Notes under the pieces: generated by a model
Seen by the model: the letters and a program-made list of their open reading frames with translations, nothing else
Database searches by the model: none
What the model was told of the DNA's origin: nothing
Translations under genes and position numbers: made by a program
NCBI GenBank assembly: GCA_965204235.1
Contig: OZ241979.1
Coordinates: 3,100,001 to 3,164,000, forward strand
DNA length: 64,000 bases
DNA from: JAJDTQ01 sp965204235
Lineage (GTDB): Bacteria > Desulfobacterota > Binatia > UBA9968 > JAJDTQ01
Direction: 5' to 3'
In this document: piece after piece, positions 18,464 through 27,293 of the stretch
Layout: each line of letters starts with the position of its first letter
How positions within the stretch are numbered: position 1 is the first letter of the stretch

Positions 18464-21400
18464 CTTCTGACCCCTCATGGGGAACGGTCACCTCACCGCG
18501 CCCCTGTCCCCGTCCCCCGGTGTGTACCTCCTAACCCCTCATGGGGAACGGTCACCCGCGTCGCGGAAGTACTGCGTCACCTCGTTACGCCCTCCTAACC
18601 CCTCATGGGGAACGGTCACCCCTGGCGCGATGATGGCCACCGGCCGCCCCGCGTGCTCCTAACCCCTCATGGGGAACGGTCACCTGGACCCTCCCCCTGC
18701 GGCGCTACCGCAGCGCCCTCTCCTAACCCCTCATGGGGAACGGTCACCTGGACCCTCCCCCTGCGGCGCTACCGCAGCGCCCTCTCCTAACCCCTCATGG
18801 GGAACGGTCACCGTCGGCGATCAGCCCTTCGACCTGCACGGTCTGCGACTCCTAACCCCTCATGGGGAACGGTCACCAGGAGCATCTGCGACTCCTGGCC
18901 GCGGAAGTCCACCTCCTAACCCCTCATGGGGAACGGTCACGGCACAGATCGCCTTCCACCGGCTGGCCCTGATGAGCTCCTAACCCCTCATGGGGAACGG
19001 TCACCCGACAGATCGATCTCCACCGGGACTGCCGACGCAACTCCTAACCCCTCATGGGGAACGGTCACCGCCGGTCACCCGGGCCATGACTCCCGTGGTG
19101 AGACGCTCCTAACCCCTCATGGGGAACGGTCACGCTACCAGGTCGGACGATGACCTCGGCTTCGGCGCCCTCCTAACCCCTCATGGGGAACGGTCACCTG
19201 GATTTCGTATGCCTGCCCCTGGGTAAGTCCGGTCTCCTAACCCCTCATGGGGAACGGTCACGCGATACATATTGGCATTCTCTGTAATCTTTGCAGTAGC
19301 TCCTAACCCCTCATGGGGAACGGTCACCGCGGGCCAGGGGATGTCCGCGGGCCAGTGGTCGGACTCCTAACCCCTCATGGGGAACGGTCACTCTCGTGGC
19401 CCCGGACTCCACCGACTCCGTGACGCGCTCCTAACCCCTCATGGGGAACGGTCACCGGCACCCCGGCCAGGTGGAGGGCGTCCTCATGTCGGCTCCTAAC
19501 CCCTCATGGGGAACGGTCACACATTTCCAGGTGCCCGGTCGCGGCCCGTCACAAGGCTCCTAACCCCTCATGGGGAACGGTCACCGGCAGCGGGTCCCGC
19601 GGCGTGGCTCGGACTGCTGCCTCCTAACCCCTCATGGGGAACGGTCACCGGCGTTGGTGGCGCGGGTGGACGAGCGGACCCGGATCTCCTAACCCCTCAT
19701 GGGGAACGGTCACCGTATAGAACGACCCGTAGTTGGCAGGGGTGGTGACCAGCTCCTAACCCCTCATGGGGAACGGTCACTCGGACTCCTCCTTCTCCCG
19801 GTCCGCAGCATGGTTCTCCTAACCCCTCATGGGGAACGGTCACTCTCTCCTTTCGGGGGCGCACGGCCCCAGGTTGATGAACTCCTAACCCCTCATGGGG
19901 AACGGTCACTCGTCCCATGCCCGCCTGACCTCGGAGTCCGTGTCCTCCTAACCCCTCATGGGGAACGGTCACTCCACAGTCCTGGGCCGGGACCTCCAGA
20001 GCTCCGTCTCCTAACCCCTCATGGGGAACGGTCACACTGATACCAGCGGCCGAGCGCCGCGTGGTCGATCTCTCCTAACCCCTCATGGGGAACGGTCACG
20101 GCTGGCCCCCCGAGCCAGGGCCGGGCTCCACGTGTCTCCTAACCCCTCATGGGGAACGGTCACCCCACGCCTCGTCGCGCTCGGCCGCGGACACGTCCAG
20201 CTCCTAACCCCTCATGGGGAACGGTCACCGGCCCGGCCAGTTGCTCCGTCAGGGCCTCGTCGAGCTCCTAACCCCTCATGGGGAACGGTCACGGGTCTCG
20301 GTCACCATGGCCCGGCCCACGTCGTCCAGCTCCTAACCCCTCATGGGGAACGGTCACACGACCGAATGCTGCGCCGACGAATGCCAGAGATACTCCTAAC
20401 CCCTCATGGGGAACGGTCACACGGCGGACCTGGAAGACTTGGACCGCCAGATCGACCTCCTAACCCCTCATGGGGAACGGTCACTGGAAAGTTCGTCCGG
20501 GCGTCCCGAAGGGAGAACTCTCCTAACCCCTCATGGGGAACGGTCACACGGCCTGGCGGAGGTCGCCGAGCCGCTCGACCATCTCCTAACCCCTCATGGG
20601 GAACGGTCACCCCTTCCGCGTCCTTGACATGCAGCGCGGCGATAACCTCCTAACCCCTCATGGGGAACGGTCACTCCACGCTAGTCGGGCAGTATCTGTC
20701 CATCGACTATCTCCTAACCCCTCATGGGGAACGGTCACGTTAGCAGGTGAGAGGGTTACTGAGGGTAGGGACAACTCCTAACCCCTCATGGGGAACGGTC
20801 ACCGCCCTCGGCCCTGCGCACAGGTCTGGATGAGATGCTCCTAACCCCTCATGGGGAACGGTCACTTGTACGCACCCCTGTGCTCCCTGGTGGGAGAGGG
20901 ACTCCTAACCCCTCATGGGGAACGGTCACCGGGTGGCGTGCCAGTCTCCCCGCGTCCGGTCCGTCTCCTAACCCCTCATGGGGAACGGTCACCGTCCTGG
21001 CGCAGCAGCTCGAGCTCCGGAGGGAGGACTCCTAACCCCTCATGGGGAACGGTCACAGGTGCTCACGTCCTGCTGCGAGGAGAGGGCCGAGTCTCCTAAC
21101 CCCTCATGGGGAACGGTCACCGGAGCCTATCGGTGGACGGCGCGCGGCCAGTAGCTCCTAACCCCTCATGGGGAACGGTCACGACCCGGAGATGCCGACG
21201 CTCCTCGAGGGGTATCGCTCTCCTAACCCCTCATGGGGAACGGTCACTCGCTGGCGCTGGTGCTGCGGGGGATCCGGGAGGTCTCCTAACCCCTCATGGG
21301 GAACGGTCACCCGGCCGGGGGACAGCGTGGAGATCGACGACGAGGTCTCCTAACCCCTCATGGGGAACGGTCACTCCACGTTTAGGAGTTCGCGCGCCTC

Positions 21401-21629
21401 GAGATAATCCTCCTAACCCCTCATGGGGAACGGTCACTGTACTATCAGTCGTATTCCTTGCAGAATGCGGAGGCTCCTAACCCCTCATGGGGAACGGTCA
21501 CCCTGGAGCGTGACCCGGTGGCGCACGTGCTTTCCAACTCCTAACCCCTCATGGGGAACGGTCACCGGCGCCTCGCACGCGCAATCGTCCAGGCACGCTT
21601 CCTCCTAACCCCTCATGGGGAACGGTCAC
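18464..21629 (-). CRISPR. CRISPR array, 50 repeats of 28 bp and 49 spacers (type I-D locus)
   Basis: I counted 50 repeats starting at 18464, 18528, 18592 and so on to 21602, at 62-67 bp intervals, with 34-39 bp spacers. In crRNA orientation (minus strand) the repeat begins GTGACCGTTCCCC and ends GGGGTTAGGAG. The central CCCC-ATGA-GGGG can form a hairpin, leaving the 3' octamer GTTAGGAG as a plausible 8-base Cas6 handle. The repeat at 18464 has two substitutions (plus-strand repeat positions 3 and 6), marking it as the old distal end. The opposite end touches the cas2-side leader, so transcription runs leftward. All other repeats look identical by eye. The spacers between 18684-18719 and 18748-18783 are identical. 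Confidence 0.98.
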
Positions 21630-21750
21630 CCCTAGAAAAACAATACCTTGGCGCTCTTGAGGCTTGCTTGCTACCTTCGTTATTGGCCTAAAACTACGTA
21701 TCTTCGCTACGCAGGCAGCCCTTGCCGACACCACCGCCACGAGTAGAAGG
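21630..21750 (-). promoter_or_regulatory. CRISPR leader region
   Basis: This 121-bp non-coding stretch lies between cas2 and the first leader-proximal repeat. It is relatively AT-rich, with runs such as TAGAAAAACAATA next to the repeat. Its position and the direction of the array make it the leader and array promoter. No exact hexamers are assigned. Confidence 0.6.
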
Positions 21751-22050
21751 TCACAGCACCTCCGTATCATAGATGTGATGCGTATGCGGTTGCGCCTCCA
21801 AGATCCCATTCCCTGCGTTCTTGCGCAATAAAGACACCTCGACGTTGTGTCTGTTCTTGGAAACCACCTCCATGATATCATCCTCGGGCTGCGCGATGGC
21901 GGCAACCTCGCTCCGCAGTCTCTTGAGATCGGAGGCCGTCAAGTTGCCTGCGAATACGGATCTTTGCTCATGCACCAAATATCTCGAGAGCAACTTGCGG
22001 AACGCTTCTGTTCTGTCGGCGCAGACATCGTAGGCAACCAACACGTACAT
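21751..22050 (-). CDS. cas2: CRISPR-associated endonuclease Cas2
   Basis: A 99-residue Cas2. It opens with the ferredoxin-fold strand MYVLVAYDVCADRTEAFRKL, carrying the conserved Asp (about residue 8), then an Arg-rich helix and LVHEQRSVFAGNL (about 25-37), the second strand. Cas2 forms the structural centre of the Cas1-Cas2 spacer-integration complex. It is the last cas gene before the leader, and its start lies 3 bases after the stop of cas1, so the two are co-translated. Confidence 0.93.
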   Translation of the reverse strand: MYVLVAYDVCADRTEAFRKLLSRYLVHEQRSVFAGNLTASDLKRLRSEVAAIAQPEDDIMEVVSKNRHNVEVSLLRKNAGNGILEAQPHTHHIYDTEVL

Positions 22051-22053
22051 AAT

Positions 22054-23028
22054 CTAAACCTTGCGCTGCCAGGGTTGGAATGGTTCGATCGAAAGAAAAT
22101 GGCGTTCAAGGGCGAACGCCTGATCTCGAACAAGACGTCTCAAGGACGCACGGCCATCGGAGATCGTCTCTGTCTTCGACACCCACGCCTTGATCGTTGC
22201 CTGTTTCCCGGAGGGCGTCAGGCGACATACGCCTTCTTCCTGATGAAACCAGTTCGCTCTGAGGCGGTCCCGGAGCACGACTTCAAATACAAGGGTATCG
22301 CAAATAGCCGGTTTGAATATCTCCGACAAGTCCAAACCCAGAGAGTGGCGGGCGTCTCTCGGTGAGTGAAGAAAGGAAATGCTGTCGTCCAGATGTGTTT
22401 TGCCGATCTCGTTCCTGGCCATGGCATAAGCCAGGCCGTTGAACCAAGAGATCAGGCAATTGACGGGATTGTTCGGCGGTCTCCGGTGGCGCGGAGTGAA
22501 ATCCAAACGTTTGTCGATAACTGCCCACGACTGGTAGTACCAGCCTCTCGCGTTGCCTTCGAAGCCCATCAATTCCGCGGTCGACTGTGCCGTTTTCAAG
22601 CTGTGGGACAAGTCCTGAAGCTTGGCAATAAACTCGTCGAGATCGCGGTTGCCGCGATAGGATCTGTAACGGAGATTGGTGATCATGTTGCCGATAGCGC
22701 CGGAAACGAACACTCTAGCCAAGTGCATCTTCTTCTCGTCGTCCAGTGCGTGGTTGGCTTGAGCCAAATGGACACGTCCGGATGATGGAGACCCCGCGGG
22801 TTCAAATGTACCAGTCACGTTGCCGTACCAATCGAGGATGGAAACGCGGACCCCGGCCCTGCCAAGGAGATTGAGCAGACTGGTTGTCATGCCGGCTTCC
22901 CCCGCTACAATCACGTGCTGAAGACCGGCGATGGGAATCCGTCGCTTCGACTCACCGCAGGCCTGAACGAGTAGAGTCGAACCTTCTCGGGACAGCTTGG
23001 CGTCCCTGGTGAGATAGAGTGTTTCCAT
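22054..23028 (-). CDS. cas1: CRISPR-associated integrase Cas1
   Basis: A 324-residue Cas1. Start 23028 (METLYLTRDAKLSREG) is chosen because it overlaps the cas4 stop and begins the N-terminal beta domain correctly. The family pattern is clear: LQHVIVAGEAGMTTSLLNLL (about residues 37-56) and VRVSILDWYGNVTG, then the catalytic-domain segment AELMGFEGNARGWYYQSW (about 152-169, catalytic Glu in GFEG). PVNCLISWFNGLAYA (about 189-203) and LDLSEIFKPAICDTLV (about 236-251) supply His/Asp or Glu positions. It integrates new spacers at the leader end with Cas2, and with Cas4 trimming prespacers. Confidence 0.96.
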   Translation of the reverse strand: METLYLTRDAKLSREGSTLLVQACGESKRRIPIAGLQHVIVAGEAGMTTSLLNLLGRAGVRVSILDWYGNVTGTFEPAGSPSSGRVHLAQANHALDDEKKMHLARVFVSGAIGNMITNLRYRSYRGNRDLDEFIAKLQDLSHSLKTAQSTAELMGFEGNARGWYYQSWAVIDKRLDFTPRHRRPPNNPVNCLISWFNGLAYAMARNEIGKTHLDDSISFLHSPRDARHSLGLDLSEIFKPAICDTLVFEVVLRDRLRANWFHQEEGVCRLTPSGKQATIKAWVSKTETISDGRASLRRLVRDQAFALERHFLSIEPFQPWQRKV

Positions 23029-23591
23029 CAACTGTAGCCACAGAGGAACCGATACGAACAAGCGGCGCATAACTTGATACGTTTTGCCGATGGCGGATCA
23101 CTCTGCCTGCACAACTCCGAGAGTCTCTTGGCCAGTCGAAGCATTTCCTGCACCAACGCATCGCTTATCTTGACCGAGCGTATGCGTCGTTCTTCCAGAA
23201 TGCTGGTCTGTGCCCGCCAAGGTTGTCCGGTGGCAGCCCAAAGCAGCAACGCATAGAGCGCCGTCTGACGCGACACTGCCACCTGCGCGCCTGACCGTGC
23301 CTTTGCTTCGATAACGATACGATTGGCCCAATCGATCTGGTCCGGAAACAGTCCCATCAGCCCATCTACCGACCTGTCCCGCGGCTTGTTGATCTGATGA
23401 GCGACGATTCCGTTCGCCATCCGCTGGTCCATATGCGCGTAGTCGATGCGGTTAAGATGGAACCACGCCCGACGCTCACAAAGTGAAACGTGCTGGAAAT
23501 GGAGACCATGCAAGTCTTCCGATTCCACGATCCTCGCGAACTCACGAACCTCGTCAGGCACTTTTCGACGCGAGTGGTTAGAAGACAACAT
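23028..23591 (-). CDS. cas4: CRISPR-associated exonuclease Cas4
   Basis: A 187-residue RecB-like Cas4. The Fe-S cluster cysteines are visible: one near the N-terminus (SLCERRAWFHL, about residue 37) and three at the C-terminus (LCAACSYRFLC, last 15 residues). The nuclease core includes GLFPDQIDWANRIVIEAKAR (about 80-99), with Asp and the ExK pair. Cas4 processes prespacer ends and helps choose the PAM during adaptation. Start 23591 overlaps the end of cas3 by 14 bases, and the stop overlaps the cas1 start. Longer in-frame starts would run deeper into cas3. Confidence 0.92.
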   Translation of the reverse strand: MLSSNHSRRKVPDEVREFARIVESEDLHGLHFQHVSLCERRAWFHLNRIDYAHMDQRMANGIVAHQINKPRDRSVDGLMGLFPDQIDWANRIVIEAKARSGAQVAVSRQTALYALLLWAATGQPWRAQTSILEERRIRSVKISDALVQEMLRLAKRLSELCRQSDPPSAKRIKLCAACSYRFLCGYS

Positions 23592-25560
23592 TGTTCCCTC
23601 CTTCGACCGGCGGTCCATCTTCCTCTGACGGAACGATACCCGACATTTCGACAAGTTTTCGTGCGGCTTCGAGCACCTTCCTCTGTTCCCCATCGAGTAT
23701 CTGTCTGGACATCGCCTCCGCTTCGCGCAGCCAGCCCTTCTTGAGATCGCGCGCGTCCAGTTGGACTACGCTGCTCTTATGGGGGAAGATCGCATCCACG
23801 GACATCATCCATTTCCTTCGGTCGCTACCGCGAATCGCTTCGTCCAGCCTGGAATCGAGATGCACCACCATTGAGCCGTCATCGTGGACGACTGCGGGCG
23901 CGCTGCAGAGATCTATATGCGAAGCGTAGATATTCCATGGGACATGCTTTGTCTTGCCGGTCGTATCCTTGACGGGCACGCTGGGCAGAATGACCCGGAG
24001 ACGTAGCGCTTCGTCGAGGAAGCGCTTCACCCAGCGTTGGGCCGAGTCCAGGCCGCTCCTCTCAATGACTTGGAGTCGTCCTCGGACGTACTTGGCTCGG
24101 ACCGGCGCAACGCTGGACAGCGTTCGCCGTTGGCCGCGGCCTATGTGGCCTGCGGACTCCAGGGCAGCCCAGAACACGGCTGCGCACCACACGGCTCGTT
24201 GCGGCATGCTGCCATAGATGCGCGGCGGTTCATCGCCGCCCAAATCGTTCGCGGCGAATCGTCGATGGTTGGCTTCGAGGACCGCGCCAGCGAATCGCCC
24301 GACTTCGATGGGTGATCCATCGATAGGCAGACCGCCAACGTGCAGCAGCGTCTTTAGCCAAGCCCTGGTTTCGCGCGCTCCGCGGCTGACGCGAATCACC
24401 ACCTCGCCATTCTCGTCACCGCGAGCCACGCGCCCAGCTCGTTGCACCAGGGACGTCGCGTCATGTCCCGGGTCCGTGACCATCATTCTCGCACGAAAGG
24501 TAACGCCCATTTCGATGGACGACGTGGCGACCAATGCCTTGTAACTCATCGGATCGCAATCTCTCCCGACGTCAAACAAGGTGTCGTGGCCGGCGCCCGA
24601 ATCGACTGAATCGTCGATGCTGTTGATGGCGAGCCTCTGTCCCCTCTCCACCCCGATGTGATCGAACCACTTGGCGAGGTCTTCCTTTTCCCGGTTCAGG
24701 TCCCCGAGCGAATCGTACACCACAACGATCTGCTTTCCCTCGGTGAGACAAGCTTTCGCCGAGTCCTCCCTCGAACACAATGCTTCCACCATGCTTTCGC
24801 ACTCGACGAACTGATAAGAGACATCGCCATGCACGGCACGGGCATTACCGGTGTCCTCCTTCGGGCCGGTGATTATTTCCTCGGACCCCGTTGATGCCTG
24901 GATGGTCGTGTCGAATGCCGCCAACGGCTTTGCAACATCGATTGGCGTAGCGCTGAGAAACGTGACTTGTGCGGCCTCCGGTAAAGCAGAGGCGAATCTC
25001 GTCACCACCGCCGCCAGACCCAAACCACGTGCGTCGATGGTGTGGAATTCATCGAATACGATATGGTCGAACCGCATCAAGTCGGTGACGTCTATCGGCA
25101 TGACCCCATGTGGACGAGATGAGGGGCGAAGCAGAAGCCATGCGACGGACTCGGGCGTTGCAATCACAATGCAACCGCCTTCAGGCAGCTCGTATCCCCG
25201 GACTTGTCGGAGGCGCAGCCTGCCGACGTCGAGACTCGGATTCTCCTGTCTCAGACGCGCTCGCTCGTCCGACGTCCAAATGGCGATCCTACCCACATCT
25301 CCCGACCTTCGGTTCAGGTCTTCAGCTATCGAGCGTGCAAGATTCTGGGCCAGTCGACGAGTTGGCACCACGAACAGGACACGCTTGTCCTGATGGACAA
25401 CGGCGTGCTGAAAGGCGTAGCTCTTGCCCGCTCCGGTAGGGGCGGAGAAAATCCGTACCCGCGCCGGGTCTTCGAGCAGCCATCGTTGGCGTGGGGACAG
25501 TCCGTCAACACCGGTCGGTACGCAATGTCGGACTACCCGGAAATCAGGGAGGTCGGGCAT
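23578..25560 (-). CDS. cas3: Cas3 helicase without HD domain (Cas3d, type I-D)
   Basis: A 660-residue superfamily-2 helicase. Motif I is APTGAGKSYAFQHA (about residues 40-53), motif II is FDEFHTID (DEFH form, about 169-176), and motif III is FLSATPIDV (about 200-208). Motif V is TSSIEMGVTF and motif VI is QRAGRVARGDENG. The protein begins directly with the helicase domain and has no N-terminal HD nuclease. In type I-D systems the HD nuclease is carried by Cas10d instead, which fits this operon. It translocates on target DNA for interference. Its start is 1-2 bases after the csc1 stop, and its end overlaps cas4. Confidence 0.93.
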   Translation of the reverse strand: MPDLPDFRVVRHCVPTGVDGLSPRQRWLLEDPARVRIFSAPTGAGKSYAFQHAVVHQDKRVLFVVPTRRLAQNLARSIAEDLNRRSGDVGRIAIWTSDERARLRQENPSLDVGRLRLRQVRGYELPEGGCIVIATPESVAWLLLRPSSRPHGVMPIDVTDLMRFDHIVFDEFHTIDARGLGLAAVVTRFASALPEAAQVTFLSATPIDVAKPLAAFDTTIQASTGSEEIITGPKEDTGNARAVHGDVSYQFVECESMVEALCSREDSAKACLTEGKQIVVVYDSLGDLNREKEDLAKWFDHIGVERGQRLAINSIDDSVDSGAGHDTLFDVGRDCDPMSYKALVATSSIEMGVTFRARMMVTDPGHDATSLVQRAGRVARGDENGEVVIRVSRGARETRAWLKTLLHVGGLPIDGSPIEVGRFAGAVLEANHRRFAANDLGGDEPPRIYGSMPQRAVWCAAVFWAALESAGHIGRGQRRTLSSVAPVRAKYVRGRLQVIERSGLDSAQRWVKRFLDEALRLRVILPSVPVKDTTGKTKHVPWNIYASHIDLCSAPAVVHDDGSMVVHLDSRLDEAIRGSDRRKWMMSVDAIFPHKSSVVQLDARDLKKGWLREAEAMSRQILDGEQRKVLEAARKLVEMSGIVPSEEDGPPVEGGNNVVF

Positions 25561-25561
25561 G

Positions 25562-26260
25562 TCAGTCGCCGACGAAAGGGGGCCACGTTCCGACTATCTC
25601 CGCTGCAACGGCGAGAGGCACGGGGATGGTGACCTGGATGTCATGGAGCGCATAGACCGCCACCTTCATCCGCGGGTCGCCATCCACATCGTACCCTGCC
25701 AAGTCGGCAGTCCAGGCGTTGAGCCTTACCCTTACTTCCCTGTCTTGGATAGGTGTACGTTCGAGTCTGAGCAGGCCGCTGAGATGCCGTCCCGTACGGA
25801 GTACGAGACAGTCCACGTCACGGTCGTCTGCTTCACTCGCAAGGGCGAACGGGTCGGGGCCAAATATCGCGCCGTCGTAAACGGTGTTGGGAGGCACTTC
25901 CTGAACGGAAAACCAGGTCTTGAGATTGCCAGTGCCGGTCGCGTCTTGAAGCCGCTTCTGGTAACCTCCCTCTTCGTCCAGGTTCAGCCGTTTTCCCAAC
26001 GGACTCATGAGGCTCGGCTCGCGCGCCTCGAATACGGAGGCGATCCACGGCAACGCGAGCAGGTCGCGCCGATAATCCTTCCGAGGCAACGCCGGGGATG
26101 CGGCGAGGGCGCCCATCGCAGCCGCAAGAGCGTAACTGATGGCGCGGTCGGCAAGGTAAGGCGCCAGCGTCGCCGTACCCGAAGGTACGGCAAGGCTGTG
26201 ATAATGGAACGGCGCCAACGTAGTCGCACGAACCGGCGTAGCTGTCGGTGGACTCGTCAT
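25562..26260 (-). CDS. csc1: Type I-D Cas5 family protein Csc1
   Basis: A 232-residue RAMP protein placed by context and weak sequence features as Csc1 (Cas5d-type subunit of the I-D Cascade). The N-terminal strand APFHYHSLAVPSG is followed by a helix (RAISYALAAAMGALAASP), as in Csc1. A central loop with KTWFSVQEVPPNT and a C-terminal beta segment complete the fold. Csc1 caps the crRNA 5' handle and contacts Cas10d. The start ATG overlaps the csc2 stop (ATGA), indicating coupled translation. Without a profile search this assignment rests mainly on the complete I-D gene set. Confidence 0.82.
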   Translation of the reverse strand: MTSPPTATPVRATTLAPFHYHSLAVPSGTATLAPYLADRAISYALAAAMGALAASPALPRKDYRRDLLALPWIASVFEAREPSLMSPLGKRLNLDEEGGYQKRLQDATGTGNLKTWFSVQEVPPNTVYDGAIFGPDPFALASEADDRDVDCLVLRTGRHLSGLLRLERTPIQDREVRVRLNAWTADLAGYDVDGDPRMKVAVYALHDIQVTIPVPLAVAAEIVGTWPPFVGD

Positions 26261-27276
26261 CTCCTTCCAAATCCATCAAACCAGCTATCGAAGAACTCTC
26301 CCACCTTTGCGTCCACGTCGCTGTAGCGTTGCCGCATGGCCGAGTCGTCCGCTTCGAGGTGTGCGATCATGTCCGACTGAAGAGCTTGTACGTCGCTACC
26401 CGCAAGCCTCGTCGAGTATGCTGCCGAGAATTGCCGGTCCAGTTCATCCTTCACCACGGAAGCGGTCATCTCCTCGACATCCTCCATACTTTCGTGAAGT
26501 TTACGCAATGCAACGTAGGGGCTTGCGACATCGCGTTCGAGACGAGCGCCGTAGATGCCAATAACGTGGTTACGGACGTTGATGCCGTAGATGGACGTCT
26601 GACCACCGTAGGCGCCAGCCAAGCCGATGGCGAGCAGCAGATGCTCCAGTGCAACCGGCGGCGCAGTCCTGCCGTTAAACGATATGGTCTGGATCAACAA
26701 CGTACCTGGTAGCAGGATGTGACGCTCGAAGATGTTGGACGAGTTCTTCTTGTCTTCCGCATCGAACAGCGTGCCATCCTCGGCTGCCCTGTTGTGGAAA
26801 GTGCTTTCGACGCAATCCGCGTAAGGTTGCACGGACAGAGCATCCGAATACTGCGCCGCGGCCTTGACCGGCAGCACGCGGTTGCCGTGGTTGGCGCTGT
26901 CACCAAAGATCACCGTGTTGAGATCGTACCTCGTGCTTGGTCGATCCCCAACGGAGAAGGCCGTCTTGTTCTGCGGTTGCCGTCCGCCGGCGTCGAAATA
27001 CCGCAGCACTTGCAGTCCTCGCGCCCGTTCACCATACTTGAACTTGTTGGCGACCGCGCGAACACGGCGCTTGCCGACCAAATCCAGGATGTCGGTGATC
27101 TCGGGCTCGGCGTTCCGGAAGGATGCCGGCGCAATGACTTCCCGCACCAGCGGAACGACCACGGAGCCAAGATTCTTCAACGCCGGCTGGACATACTCCT
27201 TGCCCTTGTCGTCCTTGGCCGTTGCCAACATCCGGTCGAGGTCTCCAAGGTACGGGTGGATCGTGTCGAGACTCAT
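26257..27276 (-). CDS. csc2: Type I-D Cas7 family protein Csc2
   Basis: A 339-residue Cas7-type backbone subunit. Start ATG 27276 (MSLDTIHPYLGDLDRML) has GGAGGAGCAAGA upstream. The earlier in-frame codons overlap cas10d. Csc2-like features include EPEITDILDLVGKRRVRAVA (about residues 59-78), STRYDLNTVIFGDSANHGNR (about 113-132), and the glycine-rich AIGLAGAYGGQTSIYG (about 215-230). Multiple Csc2 copies coat the crRNA guide in the interference complex. The gene lies 17 bases after cas10d and overlaps csc1. Confidence 0.9.
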   Translation of the reverse strand: MSLDTIHPYLGDLDRMLATAKDDKGKEYVQPALKNLGSVVVPLVREVIAPASFRNAEPEITDILDLVGKRRVRAVANKFKYGERARGLQVLRYFDAGGRQPQNKTAFSVGDRPSTRYDLNTVIFGDSANHGNRVLPVKAAAQYSDALSVQPYADCVESTFHNRAAEDGTLFDAEDKKNSSNIFERHILLPGTLLIQTISFNGRTAPPVALEHLLLAIGLAGAYGGQTSIYGINVRNHVIGIYGARLERDVASPYVALRKLHESMEDVEEMTASVVKDELDRQFSAAYSTRLAGSDVQALQSDMIAHLEADDSAMRQRYSDVDAKVGEFFDSWFDGFGRR

Positions 27277-27293
27277 TCTTGCTCCTCCATCAG

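Noticed and set aside
18477..21480. Many 60-210 codon frames across the array, with repeated LLTPHGERS or NPSWGTVT units
   Set aside because: They are produced by the ATG within the 28-bp CRISPR repeat and its stop-free frames. They are not genes.
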